64,000 nucleotides of DNA from Saccharomycopsis fibuligera x Saccharomycopsis cf. fibuligera (GCA_001936135.1 CP012819.1:930001-994000); one strand, 5' to 3'. Counted from the first letter of the stretch, positions 21,256 through 32,313 are shown. Program-made: numbers and translations. Notes: generated by a model from the letters alone, not told the origin.

Positions 21256-22150
21256 TTTAGGCGAGACACCCTGATTTTATCAATACGCTTATCTATCGAA
21301 GCACCTTTCGTACATAAGTCATAGATTGCGTTTTAGAAAAAGCGTTTTATTATTAACTAGCTCCATTCCGTAACCCAACTGGCGGTCTAACATGGTGATG
21401 ACTTTTCAATTGCGATACGGACATATATATACCCTACGCGTAGTATTTACGAACATGTTAATAGTAATGAATTTTTTATGGAAATAAAGCTTTTAACTTT
21501 AGCAGCTATCAACTTGGCATTGGTCAGCAGCAGTAGCAGCAGCTCAAAAACTGAGTTGTATTGGCATCAGTAGTTTTATTATAGCGAGATGCCGAAGAAA
21601 CCGAAGTGTACGGGTGTATTTTATATATAACATCCGTTCACCGCTAACAGAAGCTAAAGTGCAACGTAACAAATCACCAGAAAGAAAAAGTAGAACGAAA
21701 ATCAAAAACAAAAGAAACTCAGGAAATTGGAAAAGCCCCCCATTAAGCTAGCAGATAAATACAGCTTTCAGTGTTCATTTTCATTCAGTACACGCTCATC
21801 CAACCACATCAATATTCGAACCAGGACATACTATCAGAATAACATAACGCTACTGTTTGTTAATTAGTTTTACCCTATCAACCCATATTTTCGAGCTGCG
21901 TTATTGTTTTTTCGTTTTTTATTTAAGCCGTCACCTTTTTATTGTCTGCTCTTTGTTTGCGACAATAATAGCTAGATAGTTTCTGAAACAAAAACACTCG
22001 GATATTAAAACGTCAAGGCTGCCTATTGAAGCCCAAGACTTTTTCTTTCAGCAACGAATATAATCATAAAAACCAATTATCAACAAAACAGCAATTATTC
22101 ATTGCATAAAAGAGCCATAGACGTTTTAAACTAATAAACATACAGCAACT
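21256..22150. other. MRX10-ENT3 intergenic region and ENT3 promoter
   Basis: About 900 bp with no gene found. A TATA-like CATATATATA stands at about 21,422. The 370 bp before ENT3 are A-rich and may be a long leader. Confidence 0.4.
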
Positions 22151-23668
22151 ATGGATTTACTCAAAGAAGGAATGAAAAACATAAGCTTGTACGAAGTCAA
22201 AAAACAAGTTCGTAAAGCGCAAAATGTGGTGTTAAATTACAGTGAAATGGAATCCAAAGTTCGTGAAGCCACCAACAATGAACCATGGGGTACCAGTAGC
22301 AAAAAAATGCAAGAAATTGCTGCTGGGACTTACAATTACCGTGAACGTGAAGAAATTTGTGGTATGATATTTCGTAGGTTCACTGAAAAGACCGCTTCTG
22401 AATGGAGACAAATTTACAAAGCTTTGATTTTGTTAGAATATTTGATCAAACATGGTTCGGAAAGATTTGTTGATGATGCAAGAGCTAATATGAGTCTCAT
22501 TTCTATGTTGAAATCCTTCCATTACATAGACTCCCAGGGCAGAGATCAAGGTATTAACATCAGAAACCGTTCCAAGTTATTACTCGCTCTTTTGAATGAT
22601 GATAGCAAGATCAGAACTGAACGTAAAAAAGCTAGAGAAAATGCTAAAAAATTTGGTGGTGTTGCTGGTGGTGCACCTTCATTTGGTGGCTCTTCAAGAT
22701 CAGGATTTGGCGGAGGATTTGATGATGACGATGGTTACGACTACCCACCTGCTTTTGGTAGTGCTGCTAGTCAAGTATACGGCGACGGTGGTGTTTATGG
22801 TAACAGATTTGAAGAACCAAGAGCTACCGGTGCTGGTGCTAATGATTTTGAAGAATATGATGCAGGTCCATCAACTTCCTCATCTTCTGTGGGAGCAAGT
22901 ACCCGCCCTCCGAGAGTCAACCGTGCTGCGAGAAGATCTCAAAGAAGTTCTGCTGCTGGTGCTGGTGCTGGTGCTGGTAGCACCAGTGTTAGTACACAAC
23001 AGCCTCAACAACAACAGGCCTCAACTACCACTACTCAAGATTTGTTTTCATTTGATGATGAACCTGTAACAGCAGGTTCTACCGCAACTGCTACTGCTAA
23101 CAACAACAACAATAATAATGACGATGACGATGAATTTGATGATTTCCAAAGTGCTGCCCCAGTAACTAATCAAACTCAACAACAAGCTAGCGGTATATCG
23201 AGCAATGCTTTGAGCAATCTCTATGCTGTTGCTCCAACTGCTACTGCTGCTGCTGCTGCTCCAGCTCCTCAACAGCAAAACTTTGACTTGCTTAGTGGAT
23301 TATCCTCTTTCAATAGCACGCCAGCTTCCAATGGAATTAACAGCAACAACGCTGCTGCTCCAGCAATAGCAGCAGCTGGATCAAGTAATAACAATAATGA
23401 TGCATTTAGTTCTTTGTTTTCTAGTGCTAAAACTACCACTTTTAAACCATCAAGTAATTTGAACCGTTCCAATACAGGTTCAAACAACAATTCCAGACCA
23501 GAAACTGCTAACAACAACAGCAATAATAATAGCAATTTTGACGACTTGTTTGGTGATTTCAACTCTAATGCGGGAACTTCTAACAACAATACTAACGGTA
23601 ATACTAATGGTAAGCAAAGCCAATCCACTTCTACCAATGCTAATGATTTGGATTTGTTATCTTTTTAG
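22151..23668 (+). CDS. ENT3: Epsin-like clathrin adaptor Ent3
   Basis: 505 residues. The ENTH domain occupies about 1-160: VVLNYSEMESKVREATNN, YREREEICGMIFRRFTEK, WRQIYKALILLEYLIKHGSE and the FHYIDSQGRDQGINIR motif that is almost identical to S. cerevisiae Ent3. The tail is Gly/Ala/Asn/Gln-rich with acidic-phenylalanine motifs that bind clathrin-adaptor ear domains (DLFSFDDEP, DDEFDDFQS, FDDLFGDF) and it ends in DLDLLSF, a clathrin-box-like end. Ent3 acts in trans-Golgi-to-endosome traffic and multivesicular sorting by binding PI(3,5)P2 and SNAREs. Ent5 is a paralogue, but the ENTH text fits Ent3 better. Confidence 0.93.
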   Translation: MDLLKEGMKNISLYEVKKQVRKAQNVVLNYSEMESKVREATNNEPWGTSSKKMQEIAAGTYNYREREEICGMIFRRFTEKTASEWRQIYKALILLEYLIKHGSERFVDDARANMSLISMLKSFHYIDSQGRDQGINIRNRSKLLLALLNDDSKIRTERKKARENAKKFGGVAGGAPSFGGSSRSGFGGGFDDDDGYDYPPAFGSAASQVYGDGGVYGNRFEEPRATGAGANDFEEYDAGPSTSSSSVGASTRPPRVNRAARRSQRSSAAGAGAGAGSTSVSTQQPQQQQASTTTTQDLFSFDDEPVTAGSTATATANNNNNNNDDDDEFDDFQSAAPVTNQTQQQASGISSNALSNLYAVAPTATAAAAAPAPQQQNFDLLSGLSSFNSTPASNGINSNNAAAPAIAAAGSSNNNNDAFSSLFSSAKTTTFKPSSNLNRSNTGSNNNSRPETANNNSNNNSNFDDLFGDFNSNAGTSNNNTNGNTNGKQSQSTSTNANDLDLLSF

Positions 23669-24165
23669 GAAAGTTATTAATATATTGGCTCTTTTATAAA
23701 GTAGGTGTTTAGAAAAAAAAATACTTGGTCATAAGTGAATTTCACAATTTCTTTGCTAATCGAACAAAGACAAATTGAAGAGGTATTTTTTTATATTTTT
23801 TTTTCTCCTTTTGACATTATAACATATGACTGGTGTTTGTGAAGAAGAACAGAAACGGAATCAATAAAGTTTTGGTCGTTAAATATTCTTCACGTTTTCT
23901 GGCACTCCAGTGCTGCAAAAACCTGCAAGCGAAGCATTCTTATTTTCGCCATACGAAGGAAGACAAAAAAAAGTATTAATTTTGTTTTATCATCTTTTTT
24001 TTTTTATTTTTTTTTTTTCTTTTTTTTTTACTTTGTTTTATTAAATTTTTTCTTTAATAATATCCATTTATTTTCTTTTTATTTCTCTTTCTTTAAATAC
24101 CTTTTTCTGCTAAGGCATTGCTTATGTAAAGTAAGGCATTGAAGGCACTAAAAATTTGAGGTTAT

Positions 24166-24179
24166 GCATGTTAACATGC
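24166..24179. repeat. Perfect 14-bp palindrome
   Basis: GCATGTTAACATGC reads the same on both strands. It might be a dimeric-factor site; no factor is assigned. Confidence 0.85.
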
Positions 24180-24579
24180 TATAAATTGCAGCTTCTAATC
24201 TTTTTTGTAGCCAGAGGACAAAATTCAATAATACATTACCAATATTAACATCTTTAGCAGGCTGGTTTGATCTATGGTTAGTATTGTGGTGCATTGTATG
24301 GAGGCTTAACTTATAAACAGATATGGCTGTAAATTCCGGCATGCTGTTCCTGCAATCCTCATGTAATACTGATATTCCGGAGTGCTGCATGCCTCTCAGT
24401 GGAACCAAATAATTAACACCAAAATAGCTACCAAACCATGTTATCCTCAGTGCTAGCCACCATCAAGGTGATTCCGAGGATGAGATTATGCATTCTCTTC
24501 CACTTCATCTGTGGCTAGTTGACATGTGGTTGTGGCTGGTTGTGGCTGGTACTTAAACAGCGCTCGAAACCATAAATGT

Positions 24580-24586
24580 CCAATGA
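24580..24586 (+). promoter_or_regulatory. CCAAT box (HAP-complex type) upstream of QCR8
   Basis: CCAATGA lies about 170 bp before the QCR8 start codon. The Hap2/3/5 complex binds CCAAT sites of respiratory genes, so this is a reasonable candidate, by inference. Confidence 0.45.
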
Positions 24587-24754
24587 GAAAACGCGAATTG
24601 TAAGACGCTTGAAGCGAAAAATAGAAAATGTGCAACTCAAAAGTCAAGTCTGTTACACACAATTTCTACAGATTCACTTGCCTTAACACAAGTTTTGGTT
24701 GCTGAGATACTCATCTTTTATCAACCTCAATAACTCAATAAACATCAATACAAA

Positions 24755-25142
24755 ATGGGTGGCCACGGAGGCGGAAAATCTTATATGGGCTGGTGGGGTA
24801 ACATCGGTACGTATCTATCTATGCTAGGGCTTATTGGTTTGCTCAAGTATTATATTGATTTAATTCAAAGGTTTTGGATGTAAATACTAACTTGTTCAAA
24901 CTTCAGGGTCCCCAAAGCAAAAAGGTATCACTACCTACACTGTTTCTCCATATGCTCAAAAGCCATTGCATGGAGCTATGCACAATGCTTTCTTCAATAC
25001 TTTCAGAAGAGTCAAGAACCAAGCTTTGTACGTGATCCTTCCTGGTTCCATCATCTGGTTCTGGTGGGCTAATGCCAGGGACTACAACGAATACTTGTAC
25101 ACCAAGGCTGGTAGAGAAGAATTAGAAAGAGTCAATGTTTAA
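24755..25142 (+). CDS. QCR8: Cytochrome bc1 complex subunit 8 (spliced)
   Basis: Exons 24755-24806 and 24907-25142 encode 95 residues, the normal size for the family. The product begins MGGHGGGKSYMGWWGN, continues with SPKQKGITTYTVSPYAQKPL after the splice and ends AGREELERVNV, the same end as S. cerevisiae Qcr8. One membrane segment lies at about 58-73 (rich in Trp, Ile and Leu). It is a nuclear-encoded inner-membrane subunit near cytochrome b in complex III and forms part of the quinone-site surroundings. The intron is close to the start codon, as is usual in yeasts. Confidence 0.97.
24807..24906 (+). other. QCR8 intron (100 bp)
   Basis: Donor GTACGT, branch TACTAAC (24885-24891), acceptor TTCAG. 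The joined codon is GGG (Gly18). Confidence 0.95.
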
Positions 25143-25781
25143 ACTAGCTTTGGAAAATTGTTTTTATTCGTTTTGTTTTCTTTTTACCGCTTGCAACTAA
25201 AATTTATTCAAACCGCTGACCACATACTTGTTTATATTAATGTCGGTCATCATCGATTCACATAGTATATTGACATATCACTCTGGAGTTAAAGGAAAAA
25301 CTTAAGACAGAAATTAATTTTCTTTGCATTCACTGTTCTGGTTGGACATCATATAGTGAAATTTTAACTATATACATATTACAAGCCATAATTACGTTAA
25401 CTTTAAGAGTATTCTTTTCTTTTTATTGTAAGCCTTCATAGGGGAAGCGTCAAAATAGGTTACTGAAGAGTTTTTGAAGTACTAATTGTTTTCACTGGTG
25501 ATTACATGTGTGCAAGTTCCGATAATCTAGTCTAGCCTGGTTTCTTCATCGGCATTCACTGAGCTGCTGTAAGGCAAGCAGAGCACCAAAATCGGTCATC
25601 CGTCCCGGCGCGTGATAGAATGACGCAGATCGATTGATATCGCCTTTCAAAAACAGAGGACACCAGCAGCAATGTTAGACATAAACTACTAAGAAGAGTT
25701 ATCACAGCACGAACTTGATACAAACTATCAGTTATAGATCCCAAAAACTTAAATCCATATTTTAGATATTAAAACGCAACA
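25143..25781. other. QCR8-BRO1 intergenic region
   Basis: About 640 bp; no gene or distinct site recognised beyond general AT-richness. Confidence 0.4.
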
Positions 25782-28700
25782 ATGAAGAAATTACCAATGC
25801 TTTCAGTTCCTTTAAAGGAAACTGAATCAATTGACTGGAGTACCCCATTGAGACACTACATTGCCAGCGTTTATGGTAACTGGAATGAGTTTGCTGACGA
25901 AACCCAGGAATTTAACAAGTTGAGAAACGAGGTCATAGGCTGCAATCATGATAATGTTGGGCTAAGTTTCTATTACAGGTACTATTCGCAATTGCTGATG
26001 CTAGATTTGCGTGTACCTATTAGGGAGATTGGAGGCGTTAATATCTTGTTTACTTGGTCTGACTCCTTTAATGATTCTTCAAAAGTGTCCCAGCATTCTC
26101 TTCCTTTTGAGAAAGCTTCGGTGTTATTCAATTTGGCGGCTTTACTATCAACTGTAGCTGACTCCCAATATCATAATCATAGTACGGATGATGTGGAAGA
26201 CGATACCCAGAACTTCAAAAATGCCTTGTCAAATTACCAGAATGCGGCAGGAGTCTTCCAGTTTGTTTCAGAGAACTTCTTGCACGCACCAAGCAATGAC
26301 ATGAATCAAAATACAGTTAAATTTTTGGCTAAATTAATGCTTGCTCAAGCGCAAGAAGTCTTCAGTTTGAATTTGATCATTAATAAACCTAATAATGCCA
26401 ATAGCTCTTTGTTGGCCAAATTGTTTCAGTCCACAAGTAATTTTTACAAAGCTGCTTACGATCTTTTATCAGCTTTGATTAAGGATGAATTGTGGTACAA
26501 CTCTTATCAAAATTGGTACAACATTGTGAACGTGAAAAAGCATTATTTCGAAGGCCTAGCTAACTATTATCAGTCACTCGTTTCTTCGAAATCGAACAAA
26601 TACGGTGACGCAATTGCTTATATGAAGAATGCTCTTGATATATTGGGGGAAATTAAACTGATACCCCTAGCTACACATTCTTCGGAACACGATACAAAGC
26701 AAAACTATGTTGAGTTACTCAAAAGAGACGCAACTAAAGAATTTATTGAAAAGCTTCAAAAAGAATTGCAATTATTGGAGAAGGATAATGATTATATCTA
26801 TCACGACAATGTTCCGCAAAAATTCAACCTTCCGGCTATTAAAGCTATGGATGCAGTTAAGCCAGCGAAATTGGAAGCCCAAATCGATTCACCAGTCAAT
26901 AAGTACAGACACGCAAAAGATCTTTTTGAGAAAATTATACCTTTAAAAATTCATGAATTGAACTCAATGTATTCGGAAGAAAAAGCTAAAAGACTTAGGG
27001 CAACAGACGATAATATCAATGTTGCTAATGAAGCATTAAATTCTTTTTACGACTATTTGAAACTTCCAAAATCTTTAATTGATTTAAAGACATTACTCAA
27101 TGAGAATAGCACAGGTGGCGGATCATCTTCTGATACAGATTTTGAATATAGGGAGTTTTATAAGCTAAAGATAAAACCATTAATTGCGACATTATCTCTG
27201 GAAAAAGAGATTGACTTTAATTTTCTTTTCAATGAAAGAACACAAGCTCTTGAACTGCTTTCCAAATGTGAGAACTTGTTGAAGGAAGACGAGCAAACGT
27301 ATAATAGAAACAAATTAAAATATGGCTCTTCATGGTCAATTCAAGATCCTTCTGTTGCATCCATGAACTTCACTAGCGAATTGATTAAAGTTAAACAAAA
27401 TTTGATAGATGCAGAAAATTCAGATCGACCATTATATGATAAGTTTTCCAAAATTGAGAAGTTGTACAAGTTGTTGAAAAATCCGGGCAGCTCTAAGGAG
27501 CAAATCAAAGCCGTTTTTACCTCAGAAGAGAGGGGCTCCCAACAACCATCGCTCATTGACTTTGATGAAACTAACAAGTCTTTGTTAGATTTGGATGACG
27601 ACTCTATTAATAGTGCCAGAAACTTGATTAACGATGTGGAAGGTCACTGGAATGCTTTAAATCATTTAAAGAAAGAGTCTGGCTTAATTTTTTCCGATTA
27701 TAAGGCCAAAATACACGAGGATGATATTTCCAACGTATTGATTTTCAATAAAGGTCTTACTGAGGAACAAATCAAGAATGTGGTTTTTGCCAAAGAATTA
27801 GAGAAATTTGAGCCATATGAGTTGAGAATCTCCAAAATTATTCAAAAAGAGGAGCAAATTATGGTAGATATTCAGTCAGCATTTGATGCATTGAACGCAA
27901 ATCCTTCAATTAAAGAAAAAAGACAACAATTTGCTAAAAAACAGCGGAAAAAGTTGAAAATGTACGAACAAGTTAACCATTTTGAAAAAGACCTAAAGAT
28001 TATAGAAACTGGAATTAAAAATGGTGTAGAATTTTATGGAAGATTAACTGCACATTTGAATCAGTTACAAATTAGCATCAATGCCTTTATTGTTAACCGA
28101 AATGATGAAAGTTCCCAGCTTTCGCAGCAGTTGGAGTTTGGTGATGCTAGAAAGCCCTCAATTGCTAGTAGCAGCAGTCATCAAGATATTATCAATGAAA
28201 GGTTATCGAAATTGAACTTGAGTTCTTCCTCAATTCCAACCACAACCACAACAAATAACAACATTTATTCCTCTGACATTGCTAATCAAAACAGATATTC
28301 TTCCATTTCCACAACTACATGGAATCAAGCACCATTAATTCCGAAAAAATCAAGTATTTCTGATCCAATAAGTTCTCCAGAGCTGTCTTACTATCAACAG
28401 CAGCCACAACAACCTCCTGTGTTGCCGCAGTTTCCGACTGGTCAACAACAGCAACCAAATCTTCAGAGTTTTTCTAGTCTTTATGGTTCATATGCTGCAC
28501 ATGATAATAATACTACATGTGGAAGTGGAAGTGGAAGTGGAAGCTTTGGTAACGTTGGTCTGTTTAATCCTGGTGCTGATGCTAGTGGCGGCGCTGGAGG
28601 ACCTCCAGCCTTACCACCAAAAAGACAAGTTGATGCTCCACAAGTTCAATATGGGGTGTATCCGCAACAACCACAATATTCTGGTTACTTGCAACAACAG

Positions 28701-28853
28701 CAGCCACAGCAATCTCAACAGCAACCTCTAAAGCAACAACAACAACCAAACATAGGTGCGATGCAAGAACCTCAACAGACTGGAATTCCTTTCTATAATA
28801 CGCCATCTAATTATAGTGCTAATATGTACTCTATGTTTGATGACAAAAAATAA
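25782..28853 (+). CDS. BRO1: ESCRT-associated protein Bro1
   Basis: 1023 residues. The Bro1 domain occupies about 1-390, opening with a short hydrophobic strand (KKLPMLSVPLKETESIDW) and containing FEKASVLFNLAALLS. A coiled-coil V domain (about 390-770) follows, then a disordered Pro/Gln-rich tail with PALPPKRQ and a Ser/Gly run. Bro1 binds Snf7 on endosomes, stabilises ESCRT-III and recruits the deubiquitinase Doa4. It is longer than S. cerevisiae Bro1 (844) mainly through the tail. Rim20 shares the first two domains but lacks this long tail, so Bro1 is preferred. Confidence 0.92.
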   Translation: MKKLPMLSVPLKETESIDWSTPLRHYIASVYGNWNEFADETQEFNKLRNEVIGCNHDNVGLSFYYRYYSQLLMLDLRVPIREIGGVNILFTWSDSFNDSSKVSQHSLPFEKASVLFNLAALLSTVADSQYHNHSTDDVEDDTQNFKNALSNYQNAAGVFQFVSENFLHAPSNDMNQNTVKFLAKLMLAQAQEVFSLNLIINKPNNANSSLLAKLFQSTSNFYKAAYDLLSALIKDELWYNSYQNWYNIVNVKKHYFEGLANYYQSLVSSKSNKYGDAIAYMKNALDILGEIKLIPLATHSSEHDTKQNYVELLKRDATKEFIEKLQKELQLLEKDNDYIYHDNVPQKFNLPAIKAMDAVKPAKLEAQIDSPVNKYRHAKDLFEKIIPLKIHELNSMYSEEKAKRLRATDDNINVANEALNSFYDYLKLPKSLIDLKTLLNENSTGGGSSSDTDFEYREFYKLKIKPLIATLSLEKEIDFNFLFNERTQALELLSKCENLLKEDEQTYNRNKLKYGSSWSIQDPSVASMNFTSELIKVKQNLIDAENSDRPLYDKFSKIEKLYKLLKNPGSSKEQIKAVFTSEERGSQQPSLIDFDETNKSLLDLDDDSINSARNLINDVEGHWNALNHLKKESGLIFSDYKAKIHEDDISNVLIFNKGLTEEQIKNVVFAKELEKFEPYELRISKIIQKEEQIMVDIQSAFDALNANPSIKEKRQQFAKKQRKKLKMYEQVNHFEKDLKIIETGIKNGVEFYGRLTAHLNQLQISINAFIVNRNDESSQLSQQLEFGDARKPSIASSSSHQDIINERLSKLNLSSSSIPTTTTTNNNIYSSDIANQNRYSSISTTTWNQAPLIPKKSSISDPISSPELSYYQQQPQQPPVLPQFPTGQQQQPNLQSFSSLYGSYAAHDNNTTCGSGSGSGSFGNVGLFNPGADASGGAGGPPALPPKRQVDAPQVQYGVYPQQPQYSGYLQQQQPQQSQQQPLKQQQQPNIGAMQEPQQTGIPFYNTPSNYSANMYSMFDDKK

Positions 28854-29061
28854 ACTAGGTGATTCTGGGAAGTCAACATTGTGATGAAAACTGATACTTT
28901 CGGCGTTTTGGTATGTTTGATATTTTTTTTGGGGCGTTGGTTAGATTAAAAGCAATGTTAATATTTTTTTTTAAAAGGAAACATTGAAAAAATTAGACCA
29001 TATGAGTTATTTTTTAAAAGAATTGGTAGAGCAGATAAGATATTCGTCTATTTAGTTCTAT

Positions 29062-29062
<1 letters not shown>

Positions 29063-29094
<32 letters not shown>
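29063..29094. repeat. Poly(T) tract (32 nt)
   Basis: An uninterrupted T run in the 3' region of BRO1. Confidence 0.95.
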
Positions 29095-29095
<1 letters not shown>

Positions 29096-29360
29096 TAAGA
29101 GAACCATCTTTCAATAAATTTATACTTTTATTTTTGGAAAATGCAAATAGCATTAAACCTCCAGGTTAATCGTGTCCAAACCGGTAGCTGTAATTTTAAG
29201 GATAAATAGTATATCGGCTATCAGATTATATGTAGATCTTAATGTTTTTGAGTAGTTCTAAACCTTGTTTTTACGTTTACTTTTATTACCTTATAAAGAG
29301 CTCCTCAACCTATTTACTCTTCATTTTACTGGAAAGAACTTTAAAATAAAATAAATTAAT

Positions 29361-29391
<31 letters not shown>

Positions 29392-29412
29392 AAAAGAAAA
29401 AGAAAAAGAAAG
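29361..29412. repeat. Poly(A) / AAAAAG tract
   Basis: Long A runs interrupted by single G residues, ending in AAAAAG repeats, in the 3' region facing RIB2. Confidence 0.9.
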
Positions 29413-29604
29413 GTATATCATCATTGTCTAAAGCCTAAAACGCAAAATATATACGTTAACATGTAAAAAAGGATGTAGGTACAAAATGACTTTCATTACA
29501 AGTGTTTTCATGATATTAAGTGTATTTTAAATCTTGCATAGTATATGATATTGTAAGAGGTGGTTTGGATAAACATACAAGTAGCATCACGCCTATCACA
29601 CCAC

Positions 29605-31965
29605 TCACTTATTTTCATGCCCCTTGAATGCAATTTCCAAAATTTCTTTCTCAAACCCAGGCACATGAATATATTCTACTCCGCTACTAGTCAATTTTGC
29701 TTGGCCTACATTATTTTGAACAAATGTCTTTGGTTCCATTACTCCAACAAAACAACTAATGATTTGGCCTTCGGTGCCAACTATGCGATCAGCACATGGT
29801 AAGTTGCCGCTTAATCGGAAACTGCATGGTTCCATTGTGGTATAAATTACTGTTCCCTTTGGTAATGATAATGATGGGGACGTGCCGCTATCACCACTAT
29901 CGGTATGGGTTGAAATAGAGTTATAATATTTTGTCAAAGCGTTTTGTTCCGCATGTGTGTTGCCTTCAATTTCTCTTGAGTATCCGGTAGCTAAAACCTT
30001 GTCATTATTCGAATCAACAAGCACTGCCCCAACCGAAAAAGCAGTCGTTGTAGGACCGCATTTTGCTGCTTCTTTGATAGCTAGTTTCATGTAATATGTG
30101 TGTTGTGGAGCTAGAGCCCAAGTTGGTAATGGAGTTTTGAATGACCAGCGTTGGAAATTGTCATCAATGGTGGTATACTCAGTGGCAACTTTGTCTATTT
30201 GCATATCAGCAGCAGTGATAGAGGCTTTTTTGGTGTATTTGTTTTGAATTTTTGTGGCAGTTTTGGTGGGCCTTGATTGTATTGATTCTTTCATGTCAAC
30301 TTTACTTACATCATTTTCGTCTTTTCTGACATTTTGAACAGTCTGTTTGTGACCATCAACATTATTTTCGACATCGCCCACAACTTCCCCTTCCACCTGG
30401 TTTGTTTCCGCATTATTCTCCTGTTTCTTCACAGCATTATTCCCACTTTTCTGTTCTGCATCCTTTCCATTTGTTTTTAAATCTCTATACTTCTCCATTT
30501 CTTCATCATAATTCTTTGTCTGGTACTTATAAGCATGTAACCAAATCTCCAAATCATTAGGGTTTGGATCAGTATACAATTCCGTCCGACAGGCCTCACA
30601 TTGCTGACCCAAAAACACTTCCCCTTTAATTTCTTTTTCCTCCTCCTCCTTATCGCCTTCCTTTTCACTTTCTTTACTTTTCAGCTCCTTGTCTCTCTTT
30701 CGTTCGAGCTTATCCTTCCCCATTTGATAAAACCAACTGGACGAAGGCTCTTGCTTACCAACTCTATTCAATTTTTCCATAATATCTTTATAATCAGCTT
30801 TGTTGCCTGCACCTAAATCTGCGCCCCAGACGTCAACATTTGAGTAAATTGGATCATTGGCAATCGGATGGCCCAAGTACTGCAAATGCACTCTTATTTG
30901 ATGTGTACGACCAGTTAATGGTTGACATTTGACTATAGAAGTATCAGTAACGGCATCATAACTGATTTTGGTAAAAACCGTTGCAGCTTGCTTTCCCTGT
31001 GGATTACTGTGATCGGCAATCTTATTCAAACCAAGTTGTGGAGAAATCGTTTCTAGTGGTTTATCCACCGTAATGCTATGGCGATGGCTATTGCCATTGT
31101 GGCCCAACGCACTTTTTTCGTTTAATTCTTTTTCGCTTGACTCTAAATCACCCCGCAACGGAAAGTTTCCTTTAACTTTGGCAATATAAAATTTTTCCAC
31201 ATTACGCTTAGTTAATTGTTCAAACATAATTTGAGAGCCAGCTGGGGTCTTCGCTAAAAACATTAAACCTGAAGTAAGCCTATCCAATCTATTACAAGGA
31301 TGCGCTACAAGCCCATCATGCTGATGTTTAAGCAAATTTACCACTGTGTTGTACTTATATCTGCCAGTTGGATGTACCGGCATGCCGCTAGGCTTATTAA
31401 CCACGACAATGTGCTGATTCATAAAGATTATTTGCGGATCTTGAGCGCTGACTGGTGGTTCATGTTTATGAGTACGATGGCAAATCAAGTCGCCGTCATG
31501 CAATGTTGTATCTATAGTGGCGAGTATGGTTTCTTTTGGCCTGTTTTTGAAATTTGTGGTGATTGAAACCTGGCCGTTTTCGATAGCCCACTTGTAATAT
31601 GATGCTGGTTTGTCACGGAATTCAGTGGTGAAAACTTCCAAGATATTACGTTCTTGCCATCTTTTCTTGCAGTATGTTTTGTAAACAAAATAGTAAGGGT
31701 CCACTTTACGAAGTTTACCATCTATACGGTAAGTTATGTTTTCGAAATCATTTGCAGAGGATCGCGGCTTCACTTTGAAGCCATTAGCATCAGTCATGGG
31801 CTTAATTTTGGGTTTTTTGGAGCAATGAAAAGTTTGAGCCAGACGCGGCGAAACCTGGCGACTTGGCGATGCTTGAGGCAGAGGCAGTGGAGTTAACTGT
31901 TTCTTACTCATTTTCAGTGGCAACTGTGAGGAATTAAAAGAGAATAATCTCTTGTGAATGAGCAT
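29605..31965 (-). CDS. RIB2: Rib2/Pus8: tRNA pseudouridine synthase fused to riboflavin deaminase
   Basis: 786 residues from the first in-frame ATG (31963-31965). A second in-frame ATG at 31909-31911 gives 768. The N-terminal half is an RluA-type pseudouridine synthase with the catalytic CNRLDRLTSGL motif (~225) and GRTHQIRVHLQYLGHPI; Pus8 modifies position 32 of cytoplasmic tRNAs. A charged linker (about 440-600) joins it to a cytidine-deaminase-fold domain with zinc ligands HAEQNAL (~670) and EPCSFRLSGNLPCADR (~711). That domain is the deaminase of the third riboflavin step. The 18 residues before the second Met (MLIHKRLFSFNSSQLPLK) are basic and lack acids, like a mitochondrial presequence. 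The first ATG has C at -3, the second A at -3. Confidence 0.93.
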   Translation of the reverse strand: MLIHKRLFSFNSSQLPLKMSKKQLTPLPLPQASPSRQVSPRLAQTFHCSKKPKIKPMTDANGFKVKPRSSANDFENITYRIDGKLRKVDPYYFVYKTYCKKRWQERNILEVFTTEFRDKPASYYKWAIENGQVSITTNFKNRPKETILATIDTTLHDGDLICHRTHKHEPPVSAQDPQIIFMNQHIVVVNKPSGMPVHPTGRYKYNTVVNLLKHQHDGLVAHPCNRLDRLTSGLMFLAKTPAGSQIMFEQLTKRNVEKFYIAKVKGNFPLRGDLESSEKELNEKSALGHNGNSHRHSITVDKPLETISPQLGLNKIADHSNPQGKQAATVFTKISYDAVTDTSIVKCQPLTGRTHQIRVHLQYLGHPIANDPIYSNVDVWGADLGAGNKADYKDIMEKLNRVGKQEPSSSWFYQMGKDKLERKRDKELKSKESEKEGDKEEEEKEIKGEVFLGQQCEACRTELYTDPNPNDLEIWLHAYKYQTKNYDEEMEKYRDLKTNGKDAEQKSGNNAVKKQENNAETNQVEGEVVGDVENNVDGHKQTVQNVRKDENDVSKVDMKESIQSRPTKTATKIQNKYTKKASITAADMQIDKVATEYTTIDDNFQRWSFKTPLPTWALAPQHTYYMKLAIKEAAKCGPTTTAFSVGAVLVDSNNDKVLATGYSREIEGNTHAEQNALTKYYNSISTHTDSGDSGTSPSLSLPKGTVIYTTMEPCSFRLSGNLPCADRIVGTEGQIISCFVGVMEPKTFVQNNVGQAKLTSSGVEYIHVPGFEKEILEIAFKGHENK

Positions 31966-32282
31966 TAGTGGGAAGTGCAAAGGATTCGGTTGCTGATTTC
32001 TGTCAATTCGGAATGAATTTTTTCTTTTTATGATGGACTCGAGAAAGCCTTTGCATCCGTGCCAGCGGTGTGTGAATCGCAAAGACCGCAAAGCACGGAC
32101 TATAAGAGCGCCTCTATCTCAAAATAGAGAAAGAAGTACACACCTGTTTATGATGGAATCACCATAGAAGGGAATCTTTTGCCTTTGATTTGGTAGTTGT
32201 AAGTCTACAAGCGATTTCGCAACACGCACCCTCATATAGTAGGGAGAGGATGTAATCTTTTTGGACACATTATGGCTTTTTT

Positions 32283-32313
<31 letters not shown>

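Larger units (their letters stand above)
23669..24754. other. ENT3-QCR8 intergenic region
   Basis: About 1.1 kb without a supported gene. It includes T-rich tracts at 23,990-24,060, a 14-bp perfect palindrome (24166-24179), repeated TGGTTGTGGC units near 24,530 and a CCAAT box upstream of QCR8. Confidence 0.5.
28854..29604. other. Convergent BRO1 / RIB2 3' region
   Basis: About 750 bp between stop codons with no gene. It contains a 32-nt T run (29063-29094) and an A-rich stretch with G interruptions (29361-29412). Confidence 0.5.
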
